DNA of 64,000 nt from Pseudomonas saudimassiliensis (GTDB taxonomy: Bacteria; Pseudomonadota; Gammaproteobacteria; Pseudomonadales; Pseudomonadaceae). The DNA lies in contig NZ_LK391969.1 of the NCBI RefSeq assembly GCF_000939975.1, positions 2,115,953-2,179,952 on the forward strand. Reading direction: 5' to 3'. Each line of letters opens with the position of its first letter. The first letter of the stretch is position 1. Position numbers and translations under genes: made by a program. The notes under the pieces were generated by a model, which had not been told where the DNA came from, made no database searches, and was given only the letters and a program-made list of their open reading frames with translations. Of this stretch, positions 59,232 to 64,000 are shown one piece after another.

Positions 59232-61634
59232 CTAGTCGCGAACGGGAGGCGGCGCGATCACCTCGCGCGAGCCATTGGTATTCATCGGGGTAACGACCCC
59301 GGCCATTTCCATTGATTCAATCATGCGGGCGGCCCGGTTGTAACCGATTTTCAGCTTGCGCTGCACGGCAGAAATGGAGGCCCGACGACTTTCGGTCACG
59401 AAGCGCACCGCCTCATCGTAGAGGGCGTCCTCCTCTTCCCCATCGCCACCGCCCATGCCGCCGCCATCGAAGCTACCACCGCCGCCGTCGTCGGCGCCAT
59501 CGAGAATATCCTGGATATAGTCGGGCTCGCCACGGGCCTTCCACTCATCGACCAACCGGTGCACTTCACCGTCGGACACAAAGGCGCCGTGCACCCGCAC
59601 CGGCAGGCTGGTGCCCGGCGGCATGTAGAGCATGTCGCCGTGGCCAAGCAGCTGCTCCGCCCCGCCCTGGTCGAGGATGGTCCGCGAGTCGATCTTGCTG
59701 GACACCTGGAACGCCATGCGGGTGGGGATGTTGGCCTTGATCAGACCGGTGATCACATCCACCGAGGGGCGCTGGGTGGCGAGGATCAGGTGGATACCCG
59801 CGGCCCGGGCCTTCTGCGCGATCCGGGCAATCAACTCTTCCACCTTCTTGCCGACGATCATCATCATGTCGGCGAATTCGTCGATCACCACCACGATCAC
59901 CGGCAGGGTTTCCAGCTCGGGCGCAATGTCATCCATGCTTTCCCGCCGATACAGGGGGTCGCTCAGCGGTTCGCCGGCATTCTGCGCATCCTTCACCTTG
60001 CGATTGAAGCCGGCGAGGTTACGCACGCCCATCGCCGCCATCAGCTTGTAGCGCCGCTCCATTTCCGCCACGCACCAGCGCAGCGAATTGGCGGCCTCCT
60101 TCATGTCGGTCACCACCGGGCACAGCAGGTGCGGAATGCCCTCGTAGATCGACAGTTCCAGCATCTTGGGGTCGATCATGATCAGCCGCACCTCTTCCGG
60201 GGGCGACTTGAACAGGATGCTCAGCAGCATGGCGTTGACCCCTACCGACTTACCCGAGCCGGTGGTGCCCGCCACCAACAGGTGAGGCATCTTGGCCAGG
60301 TCCGCCAGGATCGGCTTGCCGCCAATATCGTGCCCCAGGGCCAGGGTCACCGGCGAGGTAGCTTCCTCGAATTCTCGGGTCTGCAGCACCTCGGACAGGC
60401 GCACGATTTCCCGGTCTTCATTGGGAATCTCGATGCCGACGGTGGTCTTGCCGGGAATGACCTCCACCACCCGCACACTGATCACCGCCAGCGAGCGGGC
60501 CAGGTCCTTCGCCAGGTTGGAGATCTTGCTGACCTTGACGCCGGGCGCGGGCTGGATTTCGAAACGGGTGATAACCGGGCCAGGCTGGACCTTTTCCACT
60601 TCCGCATCGACACCGAAATCCTTCAGCTTGATTTCCAGCAGACGCGACATGGCCTCCAGCGACTCGGGCGAGAAGCCCTTGTTGAGCTTGCTCGGCGGGT
60701 CCAGCAGCGCGATCGGAGGCAGCGAGCCCGGCTCCACCGGTCCGGCACTGAAGGGCGCCGCCTTTTCCTTCGGCGCACGGACACTGGCGGGCGTCGGCTG
60801 GCTGCCCAGCGGTTCGATCTTCGGTGCTGGGCGTTTCTCCTGGGCCGGCGCCGGTTTGCTCGGGGCTGCTACGGGCTGGCGTTTTTCCTCGGCGGCCACG
60901 CTGGGTTCGCGCCGTGCCGCCGGTGCCGCTGGCGAAGAGGGATAGTCAGGCTCGGCCCGCTGCGCCGCGCGGCGAGCCAGCCAGTTGTTGCCGGCGCGCT
61001 TGAGCAGGTCGAGCAGGTCCAGGGTGAGCCGACCGATCAGGTCCATCACCTTGAACCAGGACAGGTTGGTAAATACCGTCAAGCCGAACAGGAACAGGGT
61101 CAGGAACAGCAAGGTGCTGCCCTGCATGTTCAGCACCGGGAAGGCCATGTCACTCAGCAGCTGACCCAGCACACCGCCCGCCCCGGCGCCCTCGGGAAAA
61201 CCGTCCGCTGCGCTGCCATGCAGCGCCGCCAGCGCGGTGCCGGCCAGCAGGGTGAGCACGAAACCGATCAACCGCCAGGAGAACAGCCAGCCATTCCAGA
61301 CGAACGGCAGATGGCGCCGACGGAACATCTGCCATACCTTGACGGCCACAATAAGCGGAAACAGATAGGCCAGGTACCCGAGCACGAACAGCAGCACGTC
61401 GGCAATCCAGGCACCCATGCTGCCGCCGGCATTCTGCACGGCCACGGTACCGCTGCTGCGCGTCCAGCCTGGATCGCTGGCGTCATAGGTGAACAACGCC
61501 ATGCACAGGTACAGGCACAGGGCGATCATCCCCAGCAGCGCCCCTTCACGCAGGCGCAGGCTGAGCTGTTCTTGCCAGGCGAAGTGCTGGCCTTTATGGG
61601 ATCGGGTATCCTTCAATGCTCTGGCTTCCGTCAT
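59232..61634 (-). CDS. ftsK: DNA translocase FtsK
   Basis: This 800-residue protein has four N-terminal membrane helices (within residues about 30-185), a Pro/Ala/Lys-rich linker of about 130 residues, the RecA-type motor with Walker [16 protein letters not shown] and [21 protein letters not shown], and the gamma winged helix ([30 protein letters not shown]) that reads KOPS. Between motor and gamma is a Gly-rich acidic stretch ([21 protein letters not shown]). The linker is short compared with E. coli FtsK (1329), as usual in pseudomonads. It helps chromosome dimer resolution at the septum. Confidence 0.96.
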   Translation of the reverse strand: MTEARALKDTRSHKGQHFAWQEQLSLRLREGALLGMIALCLYLCMALFTYDASDPGWTRSSGTVAVQNAGGSMGAWIADVLLFVLGYLAYLFPLIVAVKVWQMFRRRHLPFVWNGWLFSWRLIGFVLTLLAGTALAALHGSAADGFPEGAGAGGVLGQLLSDMAFPVLNMQGSTLLFLTLFLFGLTVFTNLSWFKVMDLIGRLTLDLLDLLKRAGNNWLARRAAQRAEPDYPSSPAAPAARREPSVAAEEKRQPVAAPSKPAPAQEKRPAPKIEPLGSQPTPASVRAPKEKAAPFSAGPVEPGSLPPIALLDPPSKLNKGFSPESLEAMSRLLEIKLKDFGVDAEVEKVQPGPVITRFEIQPAPGVKVSKISNLAKDLARSLAVISVRVVEVIPGKTTVGIEIPNEDREIVRLSEVLQTREFEEATSPVTLALGHDIGGKPILADLAKMPHLLVAGTTGSGKSVGVNAMLLSILFKSPPEEVRLIMIDPKMLELSIYEGIPHLLCPVVTDMKEAANSLRWCVAEMERRYKLMAAMGVRNLAGFNRKVKDAQNAGEPLSDPLYRRESMDDIAPELETLPVIVVVIDEFADMMMIVGKKVEELIARIAQKARAAGIHLILATQRPSVDVITGLIKANIPTRMAFQVSSKIDSRTILDQGGAEQLLGHGDMLYMPPGTSLPVRVHGAFVSDGEVHRLVDEWKARGEPDYIQDILDGADDGGGGSFDGGGMGGGDGEEEDALYDEAVRFVTESRRASISAVQRKLKIGYNRAARMIESMEMAGVVTPMNTNGSREVIAPPPVRD

Positions 61635-61651
61635 GATTCAGCCGCTTATTG

Positions 61652-61687
61652 TACAGGTTCTGCAAAACTCAGTTGAGTTGACCTGTA
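61652..61687. promoter_or_regulatory. Nested inverted repeats between ftsK and aat
   Basis: An outer repeat TACAGGT (61652-61658) / ACCTGTA (61681-61687) encloses an inner repeat AACTCA-GT-TGAGTT (61666-61679). It lies 18-53 bases upstream of ftsK in the divergent gap. It may be an operator or hairpin; no LexA-type box was recognised in it. Confidence 0.45.
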
Positions 61688-61811
61688 AAGATGGGTTGCG
61701 TTCCTCCAAGTCCGGGAACTATCTTGATTGAGGACAATAACTTAACGCTGCTTTTTGATAAACCTTTGAAGATTCCATTTATCTGAAAATGCGAACCACA
61801 CGGGATTTGCG

Positions 61812-62588
61812 ATGACTGAACTGAGGTGGCTGGATCCGGACATCCTGGACTTTCCTCCATCCAGCGAAGCGCTGGCCAGCCCCAACGGGCTGCTGGCGGT
61901 AGGCGGCGACCTCGCCCCTGCCCGCCTGGTTGCCGCCTACCGCCAGGGCATCTTTCCCTGGTATGAGGAAGGCCAACCACTGCTCTGGTGGTCGCCGGAT
62001 CCCCGCACCGTACTAGTGCCCGACGCCCTGCATATCTCGCGCAGCATGGCCAAGTTCCTGCGCAAGACGACCTTCAGGGTGACCTTCGACCGGGACTTCC
62101 CTGCGGTAATGCAAGCCTGCGCCGAGCCCCGAAACTATACCGACGCCACCTGGATCACCCCCGATATGCAGAGCGCCTACCTGCGGCTGCACCAACGCAA
62201 TATCGCGCACTCGGTGGAGGTCTGGGAAGGTAGCGAACTGGTTGGCGGACTCTATGGCGTGGCCCTGGGTGGGGTGTTCTTCGGCGAGTCCATGTTCAGC
62301 CGCCGCAGCAATGCCTCGAAAACCGGCTTCATCTGCCTGGTCCGGACCCTGCAACAGCGCGGCTGCCAGTTGATCGACTGCCAGATGCCCACCGACCACC
62401 TGGAAAGCCTGGGCGCCACGACGATCTCCCGCGCGGTATTCAGCCAGACGTTGGCCAGGTTGTGCGCTGAACACGTCCGCCCCTGCTGGCAGGACATGCC
62501 CGAGGAGTATCCGATGGAAGGCGACGGTGCAGCTTCTATACTCAGGCAACCCACGGCAGACGATTCCAGAGCGACCTTCCATGACTGA
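61812..62588 (+). CDS. aat: Leucyl/phenylalanyl-tRNA-protein transferase
   Basis: This 258-residue enzyme adds Leu or Phe from tRNA to N-terminal Lys/Arg of proteins, marking them for ClpAP. Family motifs are visible: [76 protein letters not shown], and [15 protein letters not shown]. The end overlaps the ate start by eight bases (ATG at 62581), so the two N-degron genes are translated together. Confidence 0.96.
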   Translation: MTELRWLDPDILDFPPSSEALASPNGLLAVGGDLAPARLVAAYRQGIFPWYEEGQPLLWWSPDPRTVLVPDALHISRSMAKFLRKTTFRVTFDRDFPAVMQACAEPRNYTDATWITPDMQSAYLRLHQRNIAHSVEVWEGSELVGGLYGVALGGVFFGESMFSRRSNASKTGFICLVRTLQQRGCQLIDCQMPTDHLESLGATTISRAVFSQTLARLCAEHVRPCWQDMPEEYPMEGDGAASILRQPTADDSRATFHD

Positions 62589-63288
62589 TCTGGCGCACCT
62601 GAAATTCTATGCGACCCAGCCGCACCCTTGCAGTTACCTGAGCGACGAGCAGGCGGTGACGCTGTTCCTCGACCCGCAGCAACCACTGGACCCGGAGACC
62701 TACAGCCAGCTGTCCGAGCTGGGCTTCCGGCGCAGCGGCGAGCACCTGTATCGCCCCCACTGCGCCCAGTGCCGCGCCTGTGTGCCGGCGCGCATACCGG
62801 CCGCCGACTTCGTGCCCAACCGTCAGCAGAAGCGGATTCTCAAGCGCAACAGCGACCTGCAGGTGACCCGCCGGCGCCCGGCCATGACCGAGGAGCTCTA
62901 CCAGCTGTATTCCCGCTATATCATCGCCCGTCACAGCGATGGCGACATGTATCCACCGAGCCGGGAACAGTTTCGCTCCTTTCTGGTCAGTGAAGACGGG
63001 TTTTGCGAATTCAACGAGTTCCGGCTGGATGGCCGCCTGCTGGCGGTAGCCGTGACCGACCGGCTGAACAACGGGCTGTCGGCGGTCTACACCTTCTTCG
63101 ATCCCGACGAGGCGCCCCGCAGTCTAGGCCGCTATGCGATCCTCTGGCAGATCGAGCAGGCCCGCCAGGTCGGCTTGCCCGCGGTCTATCTCGGGTACTG
63201 GATCCGCAACTGCCGAAAAATGAGCTACAAGACCGAATATCGGCCCCTGGAAATGCTCATCAACCAGCGCTGGGTGCGGGTCAACTAG
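62581..63288 (+). CDS. bpt: Aspartate/glutamate leucyltransferase (arginyltransferase-like, Bpt/Ate)
   Basis: This 235-residue protein begins [20 protein letters not shown] and has the conserved N-terminal CysCys-type motif [14 protein letters not shown], then YILYARY-like [17 protein letters not shown] and the C-terminal acetyltransferase-like part [16 protein letters not shown] and [24 protein letters not shown]. It adds Leu to N-terminal Asp/Glu. It is the second enzyme of the local N-degron pair after aat. A start 54 bases upstream is in frame but lies within aat. Confidence 0.95.
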   Translation: MTDLAHLKFYATQPHPCSYLSDEQAVTLFLDPQQPLDPETYSQLSELGFRRSGEHLYRPHCAQCRACVPARIPAADFVPNRQQKRILKRNSDLQVTRRRPAMTEELYQLYSRYIIARHSDGDMYPPSREQFRSFLVSEDGFCEFNEFRLDGRLLAVAVTDRLNNGLSAVYTFFDPDEAPRSLGRYAILWQIEQARQVGLPAVYLGYWIRNCRKMSYKTEYRPLEMLINQRWVRVN

Positions 63289-63317
63289 CCCGGCCCGGGC
63301 AAAAATACCGGCAAAAC

Positions 63318-63346
63318 TTGGCTGTTGCCGCCTTTTGAGGCACAAT
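63318..63346 (+). promoter_or_regulatory. Predicted sigma70 promoter of infA
   Basis: TTGGCT (63318-63323), a 17-base spacer and CACAAT (63341-63346) lie 71-99 bases before the infA ATG. Confidence 0.55.
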
Positions 63347-63416
63347 TGCTCACCTTTTTTGCGGGCTCTCATTCCGACGGCCCGCCTAATGCAACAAATT
63401 GAGAGGCCTTTGCTTA

Positions 63417-63635
63417 ATGGCGAAAGAAGACAGTATTGAAATGGAAGGCACCATCGTGGACACCCTGCCCAACACCATGTTCCGTGTTGAGCTGGAAAAC
63501 GGCCACGTCGTGACTGCCCACATTTCAGGCAAGATGCGCAAGAACTACATCCGCATCCTGACCGGTGACAAGGTGCGTGTTGAGTTGACGCCCTACGACC
63601 TGACCAAGGGTCGCATCACCTACCGCGCCCGCTGA
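63417..63635 (+). CDS. infA: Translation initiation factor IF-1
   Basis: This 72-residue OB-fold protein starts [20 protein letters not shown] and ends [12 protein letters not shown], both exactly as expected for IF-1. It binds the A site of the 30S subunit during initiation. The ribosome site GAGAGG lies ten bases upstream. In P. aeruginosa clpA follows nearby on the opposite strand; here a convergent acyl-CoA dehydrogenase gene lies there instead. Confidence 0.98.
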   Translation: MAKEDSIEMEGTIVDTLPNTMFRVELENGHVVTAHISGKMRKNYIRILTGDKVRVELTPYDLTKGRITYRAR

Positions 63636-63658
63636 TTCTCAGCGCAGCGTATCCGTAA

Positions 63659-63682
63659 CGCCCCGGCGACCTGTCAGGGGCG
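63659..63682 (+). terminator. Hairpin after infA
   Basis: CGCCCC and GGGGCG form a 6-bp stem with a 12-base loop, 23 bases after the infA stop. No T-run is present. Confidence 0.4.
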
Positions 63683-63729
63683 ATGGTTGATTCCCGCCGG
63701 CTCTACCCTCCTCTGGTGAACGCAGAAAA

Positions 63730-63757
63730 CCGCGTGCAAACTGGCGTCTGCACACGG
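63730..63757 (-). terminator. Terminator of the acyl-CoA dehydrogenase gene
   Basis: On the minus strand CCGTGTGCA pairs with TGCACGCGG (one mismatch) and is followed by TTTTC, 22 bases after the stop codon. Confidence 0.7.
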
Positions 63758-63779
63758 CTTGGGCTGCCTGACAGCGGTA

Positions 63780-64000
63780 TCAGCGCGGCATGTACTTACC
63801 CAGCTCGATCTTGCCGATCGAAGCGCGGTGCACCTCATCCGGCCCATCGGCCAAGCGCAGGGTCCGCTGCATGGCATACATATGGGCCAGCGGCGTATCC
63901 TCGGACACCCCTGCCCCGCCATGCATCTGGATGGCCCGATCAATCACCCGCAGGGCGACGTTCGGCGCTACTACCTTGATCTGTGCGATTTCGCTCTTGG
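63780..64000 (-). CDS. Acyl-CoA dehydrogenase family protein, C-terminal end (5' end outside window)
   Basis: The last 73 codons on the minus strand read [37 protein letters not shown], then [20 protein letters not shown] and end KYMPR. This is the FAD-contacting QMHGGAG...[11 protein letters not shown]-terminal domain of acyl-CoA dehydrogenases, most like the ACAD10/11-type group. The gene continues beyond the right edge. Such enzymes give electrons to ETF, which links it functionally to the damaged etf locus in this window. The substrate chain length cannot be told. Confidence 0.9.
   Translation of the reverse strand, partial: KSEIAQIKVVAPNVALRVIDRAIQMHGGAGVSEDTPLAHMYAMQRTLRLADGPDEVHRASIGKIELGKYMPR

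Noticed and set aside
59559-61676. 705-codon open frame opposite ftsK
   Set aside because: It is an antisense shadow of a clearly coding ftsK, with low-complexity His/Gln/Arg/Gly content and no recognisable family.
61652-61687. LexA (SOS) box upstream of ftsK
   Set aside because: CTG and CAG are only seven bases apart in the dyad, not the ten needed, and the flanks do not match the consensus.

Overview
The window looks like a stretch of a Pseudomonas-like gammaproteobacterial chromosome. The evidence is high GC, strong similarity of many proteins to Pseudomonas families, and the block cysG-serS-crcB-rarA-lolA-ftsK-aat-ate-infA, which is familiar from pseudomonads. Two things differ from P. 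aeruginosa as I recall it: a complete SUF iron-sulfur operon is present, and trxB is absent between ftsK and aat. A lineage such as Halopseudomonas (P. pertucinogena group) is possible, but the species cannot be fixed from sequence reading alone. No rRNA, tRNA, CRISPR array, insertion sequence, integrase or phage gene was seen; this is ordinary chromosome with a few local rearrangements.

Layout. 1-3.1 kb: the end of a probable iron-acquisition operon (PepSY membrane protein, DUF2271, DUF4198, membrane-anchored flavoprotein reductase), then a tiny Pmp3/YqaE membrane protein. 3.4-10.2 kb, minus strand: iscR-sufB-sufC-sufD-sufS-sufA-sufT-sufE, with a clear IscR-type operator over the iscR promoter. 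10.4-19.8 kb: aldehyde dehydrogenase, AsmA-family protein, split proton-translocating transhydrogenase (pntB, pntAb, pntAa), AEC transporter, AgcS amino-acid:sodium symporter. 19.8-24.3 kb: cysS, glnS, ppiB, lpxH. 24.3-26.6 kb: an etf locus in which etfB and etfA are collapsed into one 101-residue in-frame chimera, divergent from an intact ETF-ubiquinone oxidoreductase. 26.7-33.3 kb: YkgJ-type cysteine cluster protein, SxxK serine hydrolase, RIO kinase, arfB, class I glutamine amidotransferase, DUF4105 protein, phospholipase-D-like lipoprotein.

33.4-38.9 kb, minus strand: a compact operon of a polytopic membrane protein, a winged-helix regulator, exbB, exbD, a frameshifted tonB with a 14-fold Glu-Pro repeat, and an 858-residue multidomain lipoprotein (LprI-like, ankyrin repeats, GyrI-like C-terminus). 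This is the best candidate for an undescribed system. Diverging from it is a tripartite RND efflux operon (39.2-44.9 kb), whose last gene overlaps tail-to-tail with a chemoreceptor. 47.3-49.8 kb: two divergent L,D-transpeptidases. 49.8-52.8 kb: cstA, a small cory-CC-star type protein and an ArsA-type ATPase, translationally linked. 53.0-63.6 kb: corA, cysG, and the serS-to-infA housekeeping block. The right edge cuts an acyl-CoA dehydrogenase.

How parts fit together. IscR and SUF would adjust Fe-S supply in response to cluster status; the reductase operon at the left edge probably feeds iron; ETF-QO, transhydrogenase and cysG (siroheme) are redox functions using such cofactors. The TonB operon, RND pump, L,D-transpeptidases, AsmA and LolA form an envelope-centred theme. 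The main anomalies are the etfB-etfA deletion fusion and the tonB frameshift; each could be a real mutation or a sequencing/assembly error, and each has a simple test.
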